In this document: positions 16,325-22,951 of the stretch, in pieces
Numbering within the stretch: the stretch's first letter is position 1
How the letters are laid out: each line of letters begins with the position of its first letter
From: an uncultured Oscillospiraceae bacterium
Lineage (GTDB): Bacteria > Bacillota > Clostridia > Oscillospirales > Acutalibacteraceae
Assembly (NCBI GenBank): GCA_902478455.1
Contig: CABSLJ010000013.1
Coordinates: 1 to 23,403 of the forward strand
Length of the DNA: 23,403 nt
Reading direction: 5' to 3'
The notes under the pieces: model-generated
The model's input: the letters and a program-made list of their open reading frames with translations, nothing else
Databases searched by the model: none
What the model was told of the DNA's origin: nothing
Translations under genes and position numbers: made by a program

Positions 16325-17811
16325 TCGCCATTTACGCCAGGCAGTCGGTCGACCGGGCGGACAGCATTTCCATCGAGAGTCAGATCGAGCTTTGCCGCGC
16401 CGAGGCGCGCGGCGGGACCGTGCGGGAATACGCCGACCGGGGCTACAGCGGAAAAAACACCGAACGACCGGCCTTTCAGGCGCTGCTGCGGGACGTTGAG
16501 GCCGGGCGGATCACGGCGGTGATCGTCTACAAGCTCGACCGCATCAGCCGTTCGATTCTCGATTTTACCAATCTGATGGAGCTGTTCGGACGGCACGGCG
16601 TGGACTTTCTCTCGCACACCGAACGGTTCGACACCTCCACCCCCATGGGCCGGGCCATGCTGCACATCTGCGTGGTCTTCGCCCAGCTGGAGCGGGAGAC
16701 CATTCAGCGCCGCGTGGCCGACGCATACCGCTCGCGCAGCCTCAAAAGCCTGTATATGGGCGGGCGCGTCCCCTACGGGTTCCGCCTGGAGCCTGCCGAG
16801 ATCGCGGGGATCAAAAGCGCGCGCTACTGTCCCCATCCGGAGGAGGCGGCGCACATCCGCAGGATGTATGAGCTTTACGCCGAGCCGGGGGCCTCCTACG
16901 GGGATGTGTTGGACGCTTTTCGGAAAGAGGGCGTCGACAACCGGGGCAAACCGTGGGACCGGTCCCGCCTGGCCGAGCATCTGAAAAATCCGGTCTATGT
17001 GCGGGCCGATCTTTCGGTCTATGAATTCCTGCAGGCGCAGGGGGCGGTGTTGGCGGACGACCCGGCCGCCTTCACCGGCGCGCGGGGGCTTTACAGCTAC
17101 CGGGAGGAGGACGCGGCCCGCGGCGGACTGAGCGGGCTGCGTCTGGTGCTCGCCCCGCACGAGGGTTTGGTGTCCGCGCCGCTCTGGCTCGCCTGCCGGA
17201 AAAAGTGCCTGCGCAACAAAACGATTCAGACGGGACGCAAGGCCATACGGACCTGGCTTGCTGGCCTGGTCAAATGCGGCGCGTGCGGATACGCCCTCAC
17301 CTGCAAAAGCTACCGGGAGGGGGGGCGGCGGTATCTGGTGTGCAGCCGCCGTTCGGGCGCGGGGGATTGTCCGGGCGCTGGGACGCTTCACGCCGATGCG
17401 CTGGAAAAGCTGGTCGAGGAGGCGCTGCGGGAGAAGTGCAGGACCTTTCCCGTGCTGCGTCCATCCTGTGACGACGGGGAGCCGGAAACGCTGCGCCTGC
17501 TGCGGGTGGAGCTGCTGCAGACCGATCGGGAGATCGAATCCCTCCTGCAAAAGGCGGAACAGGCCGATGGGCCCCTCTTTTCCTACTTAGAAGAAAAGCT
17601 CCGCGCGCTCGACCGCAAAAAACGCGCTCTGCTTTACGAACGGCAGGAGCAGCGGCGGCGCATGGACGAGGCGGCAGAGGCGCTCTGTCTGAGGGATTAT
17701 TTTGATTTCTGGGAACGCCTGAGCCCGGAGGACAAACGGGAGACGGCCGCCAGTCTGATCGAACGAATTGAGGCAGAGCGCGGCAGGGTGCGCATCCTGT
17801 GGAGAATCTGA
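16321..17811 (+). CDS. Large serine recombinase (element integrase)
   Basis: This is a 496-aa protein. The N-terminal resolvase domain (1-150) has the catalytic serine in IYARQS (Ser9), then IESQIELC, VYKLDRISRS and a TPMGRAML stretch followed by ERETIQRRV. The recombinase domain (about 160-270) contains GGRVPYGFR. A zinc ribbon follows with Cys319 and Cys322 (KCGACGYAL) plus later cysteines (YLVCSRR, DCPG). A coiled coil (about 395-460) precedes the C-terminus. Length and order fit integrases of clostridial serine-recombinase elements and the recombinases found in sporulation intervening elements. The start is a GTG overlapping the upstream small gene. The gene points at attR and ends 68 bp before the resumed cotJC frame. 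All catalytic features look intact. Confidence 0.95.
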   Translation: MIAIYARQSVDRADSISIESQIELCRAEARGGTVREYADRGYSGKNTERPAFQALLRDVEAGRITAVIVYKLDRISRSILDFTNLMELFGRHGVDFLSHTERFDTSTPMGRAMLHICVVFAQLERETIQRRVADAYRSRSLKSLYMGGRVPYGFRLEPAEIAGIKSARYCPHPEEAAHIRRMYELYAEPGASYGDVLDAFRKEGVDNRGKPWDRSRLAEHLKNPVYVRADLSVYEFLQAQGAVLADDPAAFTGARGLYSYREEDAARGGLSGLRLVLAPHEGLVSAPLWLACRKKCLRNKTIQTGRKAIRTWLAGLVKCGACGYALTCKSYREGGRRYLVCSRRSGAGDCPGAGTLHADALEKLVEEALREKCRTFPVLRPSCDDGEPETLRLLRVELLQTDREIESLLQKAEQADGPLFSYLEEKLRALDRKKRALLYERQEQRRRMDEAAEALCLRDYFDFWERLSPEDKRETAASLIERIEAERGRVRILWRI

Positions 17812-17861
17812 GCGCCGGTCCTGCCGGTCGGGAGCGGTCGGCATGCTGCGCGCCGCGCTTC

Positions 17862-17898
17862 CCTTTGTGCGATTTGGGGAAGGATTGCGCATTGCCAC
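17862..17898. other. attR of the NRPS-carrying element
   Basis: The element arm TTGTGCGATTTG (17865-17876) is followed by GG, the central dinucleotide GA (17879-17880), and then cotJC sequence AGGATTGCGCATTGCC. The arm is the reverse complement (11 of 12) of the arm at 2548-2559 and lies at the same 2-bp distance from the GA, as in attP sites of large serine integrases. Confidence 0.85.
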
Positions 17899-17962
17899 CG
17901 ATAAGCTCGACAGCAAGAACTTCTACGCCTTCAATCCGGAATTCGACAAACCATGTAAGTGA
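17879..17962 (+). pseudogene. cotJC: cotJC, 3' part (C-terminal 27 residues)
   Basis: The frame reads EGLRIATDKLDSKNFYAFN and then PEFDKPCK with a TGA at 17960-17962. This is the conserved C-terminus of CotJC (LDSKNFYAFNPEFD type). Codon GAA at 17879-17881 is equivalent to GAA at 2544-2546, so joining the two parts gives QRFGEGLRIATDKL without a frame change. Upstream of 17879 the frame continues into non-homologous element DNA. It has no start of its own and is a displaced gene end, not a separate gene. Confidence 0.92.
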
Positions 17963-18028
17963 TGCGCAGAAAGGGCTGAATTCCGTGCGCCCCCTCTGCA
18001 TAAGCCTCTGATTGGACCAATGCCGCCG

Positions 18029-18067
18029 CAACCTCTCCTTCTGCAAAAAAGGGGAGGTTGTTTTTTT
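18029..18067 (+). terminator. Terminator of cotJC
   Basis: CAACCTCTCC pairs with GGGGAGGTTG and is followed by a run of eight T. It lies 67 nt beyond the cotJC stop, where the original gene's terminator would be. Confidence 0.85.
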
Positions 18068-18202
18068 CTGTGAATACGTTCATAAATTGTTTTAAGGAAA
18101 AGAGATTTTTTTTCATTTCCATTTCAAACGATTTTCACGAACGCCGGGTAAGATAAGGCTGTAAACAAAAAGAAGCACAGGTTGCAAAGGAGGCAATCCA
18201 TC

Positions 18203-19645
18203 ATGGCATACAACAACAATCTTTGGGGAGACGACTGGAATCACAATTACGTCAATCCCTTCTCAGAAGAAACGGAGAAAAGGACCGACCGGCAGGCGCA
18301 AACCGCAGACTCGCAGCCGCAGACCTCACACGCCGCACCGCAGCCGCAAAACACCCAAACGCAGTATGTGTCCTCCGCGGCGGCGCAAAGCCAGCGGCCG
18401 ACGCCGCAGATGCGGAATCAGATGATGTCTCCGGCCTATCCGCAGACCCAGTTCCTGCAGCGGCAGACGCTCCCGCAGACTGTGCCGCAGTTTCCACAGA
18501 CAGCGCCCGGGCAGAAGAAAAAGCAGCCCGGCTTCATGACCCGCAAGGCGGGCGCGCTGCTGCTTGCCGTGTGCATCGTCGGATCGGGCGCGGCGGGCTA
18601 TTTCGGCGGCAGAATGTCGGGCGGCACGGCGGTACCCGCCGTCTCGGAAACATCGTCGGGCGGGACCGACGCGGGCGCGACGCCCACCAACACCCAGCTG
18701 GGCGGAACGCTCTCGGTTTCTGAGATCGCGGCGCTGGCCTCCAACTCGGTGGTCGAGGTCACGACCGAGGTGGTGCAGACGGGCAGCTTCATGCAGCAAT
18801 ACATCTCCGAGGGCGCCGGCAGCGGCGTGATTCTTTCGGAGGATGGCTACATCGCCACCAACAATCATGTCATTGAGGGCGCACGGAAGATCACCGTCCG
18901 GCTCAAGAGCGGAGAGAGCTACTCCGCTTCCCTGGTGGGAACCGACGCCGTCACCGACGTCGCCGTGTTGAAGATCGATGCGACAGGCCTCAGCCCGGTC
19001 ACCTTCGGTGATTCCGCCTCCCTTGAGGTCGGCGACACGGCGGTCGCCATCGGCAATCCGCTCGGGACGCTCGGCGGAACCGTGACAGACGGCATCATCA
19101 GCGCCCTCGACCGCGACATCATCCTAGACGGTCAGACCATGACGCTGCTCCAGACCAACGCGGCCATCAACCCCGGCAACTCGGGCGGCGGGCTGTTCAA
19201 CGACAAGGGCGAGCTCATCGGTCTGGTCGTGGCCAAATCCAGCGGTGAAAACGTGGAAGGGCTCGGCTTTGCCATCCCGTCCAACAAGGTAAAGGAGGTC
19301 GTCGATGAATTGATGAGCAACGGTTACGTCACCGGCCGTGTGGATACCGGCATGGAGTTTGTGGACGTCGATTCGGTCGAGCTGGCCATGTACTACCGCG
19401 TGTCCGAGCTGGGCGTTTACATCCAGTCGGTTGCCGAAAACTCCAACGCCGAGCAGGCCGGCTTCCAGGCGGGGGACCGCGTGGTTGCCGTCAACGGAAC
19501 CCAGGTGGAAAGCGCGGAAGACATCACTGCGGCGCTGCAAAACGCCCAAATAGGAGACACAGTGCAGTTTACCCTGAGCCGGAACGGCCGGACGGGCGCC
19601 CTGAACCTGATCCTGTCCGAGCAAAACGGCGCACAGGCTGCCTGA
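18203..19645 (+). CDS. htrA: HtrA/DegP-like membrane-anchored serine protease
   Basis: This is a 480-aa protein whose start lies 7 nt after AAAGGAGG. Residues 1-110 form a Gln/Pro/Thr-rich cytoplasmic tail (QPQTSHAAPQPQNTQTQ). A single membrane anchor lies at about 117-136 (GALLLAVCIVGSGAAGYFGG). The trypsin-like domain follows with the triad His222 (NNHVIEG), Asp252 (TDVAVLKID) and Ser327 (NPGNSGGGL). A PDZ domain fills about 375-475. The protease domain should be outside the membrane, where HtrA proteins degrade or refold damaged exported proteins. The low-complexity N-terminus is longer than in DegP but common in Gram-positive HtrA. The gene stands alone between terminators; I found no convincing promoter in 18068-18185. 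Confidence 0.93.
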   Translation: MAYNNNLWGDDWNHNYVNPFSEETEKRTDRQAQTADSQPQTSHAAPQPQNTQTQYVSSAAAQSQRPTPQMRNQMMSPAYPQTQFLQRQTLPQTVPQFPQTAPGQKKKQPGFMTRKAGALLLAVCIVGSGAAGYFGGRMSGGTAVPAVSETSSGGTDAGATPTNTQLGGTLSVSEIAALASNSVVEVTTEVVQTGSFMQQYISEGAGSGVILSEDGYIATNNHVIEGARKITVRLKSGESYSASLVGTDAVTDVAVLKIDATGLSPVTFGDSASLEVGDTAVAIGNPLGTLGGTVTDGIISALDRDIILDGQTMTLLQTNAAINPGNSGGGLFNDKGELIGLVVAKSSGENVEGLGFAIPSNKVKEVVDELMSNGYVTGRVDTGMEFVDVDSVELAMYYRVSELGVYIQSVAENSNAEQAGFQAGDRVVAVNGTQVESAEDITAALQNAQIGDTVQFTLSRNGRTGALNLILSEQNGAQAA

Positions 19646-19659
19646 TCGATATAGATTTC

Positions 19660-19702
19660 AAAAGAAAAAGACCGGCGGACATCCGCCGGTCTTTTTCTTT
19701 TG
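19660..19702. terminator. Bidirectional terminator between htrA and the DUF1540 gene
   Basis: A long, nearly perfect stem (AAAGAAAAAGACCGGCGGA with its complement) has A-runs and T-runs on both sides, so it can end both convergent transcripts. Confidence 0.9.
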
Positions 19703-19740
19703 ACAATACAAAAACAAACGCTGAATGTGTGAAGCGGTGG

Positions 19741-19911
19741 TTACTTCTTCATCACAAAGGATTTGCAGTCGGTGCACTGGTCCATGGTGGGATGCTGTTC
19801 GTGGGTGCCGACTTGGATGCACTCGAGCGCGCAGTAGTTTTCGGTATTGCAGTGGTTTTCACAGGAAGTCACAGTGCATTTGATGCAATGATTGGCATGA
19901 CAGTTGTCCAT
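19741..19911 (-). CDS. DUF1540 Cys-rich protein
   Basis: This 56-aa protein reads MDNCHANHCIKCTVTSCENH, with eight further Cys/His-type positions up to DQCTDCKSF. The ten-odd cysteines and histidines spaced in CxxxxC and CxxC patterns are the DUF1540 signature, probably a metal-binding fold. The start is fixed by GGAGGTGAT (read on the minus strand at 19925-19917). Genes of this family are common in spore-forming Firmicutes and their function is unknown. A sigma-G-like promoter lies upstream, suggesting forespore expression (inference). Confidence 0.88.
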   Translation of the reverse strand: MDNCHANHCIKCTVTSCENHCNTENYCALECIQVGTHEQHPTMDQCTDCKSFVMKK

Positions 19912-19940
19912 TGATAATCACCTCCAAAGTTGATCGATAT

Positions 19941-19969
19941 TAGTATGGCGCGGGAGGCTTTTTTTATGC
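19941..19969 (-). promoter_or_regulatory. Candidate sigma-G/F-type promoter for the DUF1540 gene
   Basis: On the minus strand, GCATA (19969-19965), 17 bp and CATACTA (19947-19941) fit the forespore sigma consensus of about GNATR, 18 bp, CATNNTA. It lies about 30 bp before the start codon. The consensus is short, so chance occurrence is possible. Confidence 0.4.
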
Positions 19970-20079
19970 GGCCAACGTCGGGAAGGCGTCTTTTTCCATA
20001 CGGAAAGAATATTAGCAAGGTAAAAAGGACTAATTTAGTAAACTAATCAAAATTTTACAAAAGCTGTGATTTATTTAAC

Positions 20080-20108
20080 TTGACGTATGGCGGGAAAAGT
20101 GATTAAAT
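20080..20108 (+). promoter_or_regulatory. Promoter of gdhA
   Basis: TTGACG (20080-20085), 17 bp and TTAAAT (20103-20108). Transcription would start near 20115, giving a leader of about 495 nt before the gdhA ATG. Confidence 0.55.
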
Positions 20109-20114
20109 GAACTT

Positions 20115-20609
20115 ACCAAACAGTAGCCGCCACAATGGATGCCGACCGTTTTGCGGTATTTTTTTGTCAGTCTGTGACGGATAAGATTAGAAAACTTGCA
20201 CCGCCGGTAAGGGTTGAATCCGATCTGCGGTGCAAAAGACTTATCTTACCGCCGAATTTTGCCGTCCGGCATTTTTGGATGCCAAACGGCAGACTGCAAG
20301 ACCTGATGCAAAGCGGTTCATGGGGGTTTCCGGCGGCTGCGGACGCTGTTTGCCGAGAAAGGGCTATTCCGGCAAATGGAGGCTATGCGGGAGTTGAACT
20401 CCGGTTGGGCCGAAAGGCTGTTTTTCCAATGCTCCGGCGGAGGAAAAAGGGTCCGGCTGCAACCGCGTGTTCCGGATTTGATTTTGGAGGCCGCAAAGGC
20501 CCGGGCTTGAGGGCTACAAGCCTGGGACAGGCGTCTGAGAGTAAATTTCAGGGCTGTGTTCGGTTCCCACTGGTGGGATTGGGAGAAACGGAAAGAAGGA
20601 GTGCCAGCA
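20115..20609 (+). promoter_or_regulatory. Long structured leader of gdhA
   Basis: This gap of nearly 500 nt has no convincing gene but several strong hairpins. GATAAG and TTGCACCGC (from 20180) pair with GCGGTGCAA and CTTATC (to 20245). A second is GCCGT/GGCAT with ATGCC/ACGGC at 20262-20291. A 10-bp stem CCCGGGCTTG with CAAGCCTGGG lies at 20500-20526. CGGTAAG (20204-20210) can alternatively pair with CTTACCG (20245-20251), which would compete with the first stem. A cis-acting RNA is possible; I recognise no known riboswitch class. Confidence 0.4.
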
Positions 20610-21866
20610 ATGCAGAAAAACTACAACCCGTACGACAATGTCCTGGAAGTGATGGACAACGCCGCCAAGCTGCTCGGTCTCAAGGAGGACGAGTACGTAG
20701 ACGTCAAGTACCCCGAGCGGGAGCTCAAGGTGTACATACCCGTCAAAATGGACGACGGAAGCACCAAGGTGTTCGAGGGCTACCGTGTGCAGCATTCGAG
20801 CGTTCGCGGACCGTGCAAGGGCGGCATCCGCTATCATCAGGACGTCAACCGCAATGAGGTCAAGGCGCTTTCCGCCTGGATGAGCTTCAAATGCGCGGTG
20901 GCCGATATTCCCTACGGCGGCGGCAAGGGCGGCATCAAGGTCAACCCCGGCGAACTGTCTCAGGGCGAGCTGGAAAGACTGACCCGCGGCTTTACCGAAA
21001 AGATTGCCCCCATCATCGGCGAGAAGCGCGACATCCCCGCCCCCGACGTGGGCACCAACGGCACGGTCATGGGCTGGATGATGGACACCTACAGCAGCCT
21101 GGAGGGGACCAGCGTTCCCGGCGTCGTCACCGGCAAGCCGGTGGAGATCGGCGGATCCCTGGGCCGCAACGAGGCCACCGGCCGCGGTGTGATGCTCAAC
21201 GCCAAGGCGATCCTTAAGAAATACAATCTCCCCGTGCAGGGAACCACCGTTGCGGTGCAGGGCATGGGCAACGTCGGCAGCATTTCGGCCGAGCTGATGC
21301 ATGAGCAGGGCTTCAAGGTCGTCGCGGTCAGCGACGTTTCCGGCGGCGTCTACTGCGCCTCCGGCCTCAATATTCCCGAAATTATCGCCTTCCTGGACAA
21401 GGGCAAGCGCCTTCTGAAGGATTACAGCGCCGAGGGCGTTTCCCACATCACCAACGCCGAGCTGCTCGTCTGCGACGCGTACATCCTCGTGCCCGCCGCG
21501 CTGGAGAATCAGATCAATGAGACCAACGCCGGGGACATCAAGGCCAAGCTGATCATCGAGGGCGCCAACGGCCCCACCACCGCCGAGGCCGATGCCATCC
21601 TCGCCAGCCGCGGCATCGTCGTGGTGCCGGATATCCTCGCCAACTCCGGCGGCGTGGTCGTCTCCTACTTCGAGTGGGTGCAGAACCTGCAGCGCTATTA
21701 TTGGACCGAGGAAGAGGTCAACCAGAAGCTGGAGGTCGCCATGACCAAGGCATTTAACGCTGTCTACGACCGCGCCATCGCGCTTGACACCACCTTGCGC
21801 CTGGGCGCTTACGCCGTGGCGCTCGAGCGGATTGTCACCGCCAAGAAGCTGCGCGGAACCCGCTGA
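20610..21866 (+). CDS. gdhA: Glutamate dehydrogenase
   Basis: This is a 418-aa protein with a start 8 nt after GAAGGAG (20595-20601). The substrate domain contains KGGIRYHQDV and DIPYGGGKGGI with the catalytic lysine region (Lys106), followed by PAPDVGTNG. The dinucleotide-binding domain has GMGNVGS from residue 218, and NSGGVVVSYFEW lies near the end. Length and motifs match the hexameric, NAD-linked Glu dehydrogenases of Clostridia (gluD/gudB type), which interconvert glutamate and 2-oxoglutarate plus ammonium. Coenzyme preference is not certain by eye. It is monocistronic, ending in a terminator at 21931. Confidence 0.95.
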   Translation: MQKNYNPYDNVLEVMDNAAKLLGLKEDEYVDVKYPERELKVYIPVKMDDGSTKVFEGYRVQHSSVRGPCKGGIRYHQDVNRNEVKALSAWMSFKCAVADIPYGGGKGGIKVNPGELSQGELERLTRGFTEKIAPIIGEKRDIPAPDVGTNGTVMGWMMDTYSSLEGTSVPGVVTGKPVEIGGSLGRNEATGRGVMLNAKAILKKYNLPVQGTTVAVQGMGNVGSISAELMHEQGFKVVAVSDVSGGVYCASGLNIPEIIAFLDKGKRLLKDYSAEGVSHITNAELLVCDAYILVPAALENQINETNAGDIKAKLIIEGANGPTTAEADAILASRGIVVVPDILANSGGVVVSYFEWVQNLQRYYWTEEEVNQKLEVAMTKAFNAVYDRAIALDTTLRLGAYAVALERIVTAKKLRGTR

Positions 21867-21930
21867 TTTTTCTTTAAATGGCATCGGGACGCATGAGCAC
21901 CCGGCAAGATGGCTTGATAGCAGATGAAAA

Positions 21931-21963
21931 GGACCGCACCGGATCTCCGATGCGGTCCTTTTA
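21931..21963 (+). terminator. Terminator of gdhA
   Basis: GGACCGCA pairs with TGCGGTCC and is followed by TTTT. Confidence 0.85.
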
Positions 21964-21971
21964 CCAAAAAC

Positions 21972-22008
21972 AATAAGGGCCGGCAAGCTTGCCGGCCCTT
22001 ATTTTTTC
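21972..22008. terminator. Perfect palindromic terminator at the end of the XRE gene
   Basis: AATAAGGGCCGGC and its exact complement flank AAGCTT, with T-runs on both sides. It contains the stop codon of the minus-strand XRE gene and backs up gdhA termination. Confidence 0.85.
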
Positions 22009-22394
22009 TGATATTCCTGTTTTTGCATGTAGGAGTAAAGCAGCATTCCAACGACTTCTTTGTCCATGTCGTTCAGCCTGAAAATCATATCAATGGGCAC
22101 TGCGCCGCTTCTGGTTTTGAGCTTTGCTTCTAAGCTGTTTATATCCATCTTGATGTCCGTCCGGCCCATCAGGTAGTCCAGACTGACGTGGAATAAATCC
22201 GCCAGCTGTAACAAAACAGTCAAAGGCGGCTGCGTTGTACCCTTTTCATATGCTGACATAGAAGAACGGCTTACATGAATCATATTGCTTAATTCAATTT
22301 GCGATAATTCCATGCTGTCCCGCAATTCAGAAATCCTTTCCGCTGGAAACACACCGTTCACCTCACTTTTGCTAATCATATCATCATTTCTCAT
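21999..22394 (-). CDS. XRE-family transcriptional regulator
   Basis: This is a 131-aa protein. An XRE/Cro-CI helix-turn-helix spans about residues 18-76 (ISELRDSMELSQIELSNMI, VSRSSMSAYEKG, LLQLADLFHVSLDYLMGR). The C-terminal ~50 residues are charged and end in MLLYSYMQKQEYQKK; they probably form a dimerisation or sensor tail. The first ATG has GAGAAGG close upstream; Met6 is an alternative start. It is divergent from a broken abrB-like gene, and the shared intergenic region has two inverted repeats, suggesting autoregulation. Its targets are unknown. Confidence 0.88.
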   Translation of the reverse strand: MRNDDMISKSEVNGVFPAERISELRDSMELSQIELSNMIHVSRSSMSAYEKGTTQPPLTVLLQLADLFHVSLDYLMGRTDIKMDINSLEAKLKTRSGAVPIDMIFRLNDMDKEVVGMLLYSYMQKQEYQKK

Positions 22395-22406
22395 GCCTTC
22401 TCAAAA

Positions 22407-22436
22407 TATCCTAAAATACTGTATTTTTTAAGGATA
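22407..22436. promoter_or_regulatory. Inverted repeat, possible XRE operator
   Basis: TATCCTAAAA (22407-22416) and TTTTTTAAGGATA (22424-22436) form an interrupted palindrome immediately upstream of the XRE start, a usual place for an autoregulatory operator. Confidence 0.45.
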
Positions 22437-22442
22437 ATATCA

Positions 22443-22471
22443 TTGTAAATCCAGATAATATGGATTATAAT
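22443..22471 (+). promoter_or_regulatory. Promoter of the abrB-like pseudogene
   Basis: TTGTAA (22443-22448), a 17-bp spacer and TATAAT (22466-22471). AATCCA and TGGATT in the spacer make a further palindrome that a repressor could use. The promoter appears intact although the gene is broken. Confidence 0.65.
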
Positions 22472-22512
22472 GTGACTATCATCATGATAAAACATTTGGG
22501 GAGAGGAAGAAA

Positions 22513-22761
22513 ACGTCTGAAATTGAAAGAGCTATAGATGAATTGGGGCGGGTGGTACTGCCGGTTGAAGTCAGAAAGTCGGTCGGACTGAAAGAGCGCG
22601 ACCGGGTACTGGCGGAAGTGACAGGACGCAATATCATCACGTGAACGGTAAAGTTGCTTGAACGCTGTGTGCTTTGCGGATCAGGTGATCAATTGATAAA
22701 AACCCAAGGCGGCTGTGTTTGCAAAGAATGCAGAGAATCCCTGTTGGAGGGTATAAGCTAA
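22513..22761 (+). pseudogene. AbrB-family transition-state regulator, disrupted
   Basis: The frame reads TSEIERAIDELGRVVLPVEV, then RKSVGLKERDRVLAEV and GRNIIT: the AbrB/MazE-like swapped-hairpin DNA-binding domain. An in-frame TGA (22642-22644) follows. The same frame then continues through LLERCVLCGSGDQL and GGCVCKECRESLLEG to TAA, matching the four-cysteine tail of clostridial AbrB paralogues. The first codon after a good ribosome site (GGGGAGAGG at 22498-22506) is ACG, and no in-frame ATG, GTG or TTG precedes it. Two changes, start loss and an internal stop, point to a pseudogene. Use of ACG as a start to make a 44-aa protein cannot be excluded. Confidence 0.75.
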
Positions 22762-22800
22762 AAACCAGGCGCATCGTTTTTTCGATGCGGTCTGGTTTTT
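22762..22800 (+). terminator. Terminator after the abrB-like pseudogene
   Basis: AAACCAG with GCGCATCG pairs with CGATGCG and CTGGTTTTT around a TTTTTT loop. Confidence 0.85.
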
Positions 22801-22912
22801 AGTAAAAAGTATCGTGTGCTTATTCCATAGTTTATGCTAGCCGGAATGGCTTTACAACTCGTATGGGTTTTGTATATTTATCTTTAATCTCATAAAAATA
22901 ATTTACGAATAA

Positions 22913-22941
22913 TTGATTTTCTGTTCTGTATTTGCTAATAT
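22913..22941 (+). promoter_or_regulatory. Candidate promoter of the last gene
   Basis: TTGATT (22913-22918), 17 bp and TAATAT (22936-22941). The start of transcription would fall close to the ribosome site, making a very short leader. The rest of 22801-22912 holds nothing I can identify. Confidence 0.4.
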
Positions 22942-22951
22942 AAAGGCGGAG

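Larger units (their letters stand above)
2546..17880 (+). mobile_element. 15.3-kb serine-recombinase element carrying an NRPS cluster, inserted in cotJC
   Basis: The boundaries come from three independent signs. The cotJC frame stops at 2546 and resumes in the same frame at 17879. Both junctions share GAAG. The element's own ends form an inverted repeat around a central GA when joined. A large serine recombinase gene lies at the right end and stops 68 bp before attR. Cargo in order: NRPS, histidine kinase, HD-GYP response regulator, acyl ligase, ACP, a 60-aa protein and the recombinase, all on the plus strand. No conjugation, replication or phage structural genes are visible, so the element may move as an excised circle or depend on a helper. 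Base composition is close to that of the chromosomal genes to its right. Confidence 0.88.

Noticed and set aside
20135..20857. A 240-codon plus-strand frame upstream of and overlapping gdhA.
   Set aside because: The translated sequence has no domain-like features and its last third overlaps gdhA in another frame; the stretch is better read as a structured leader.
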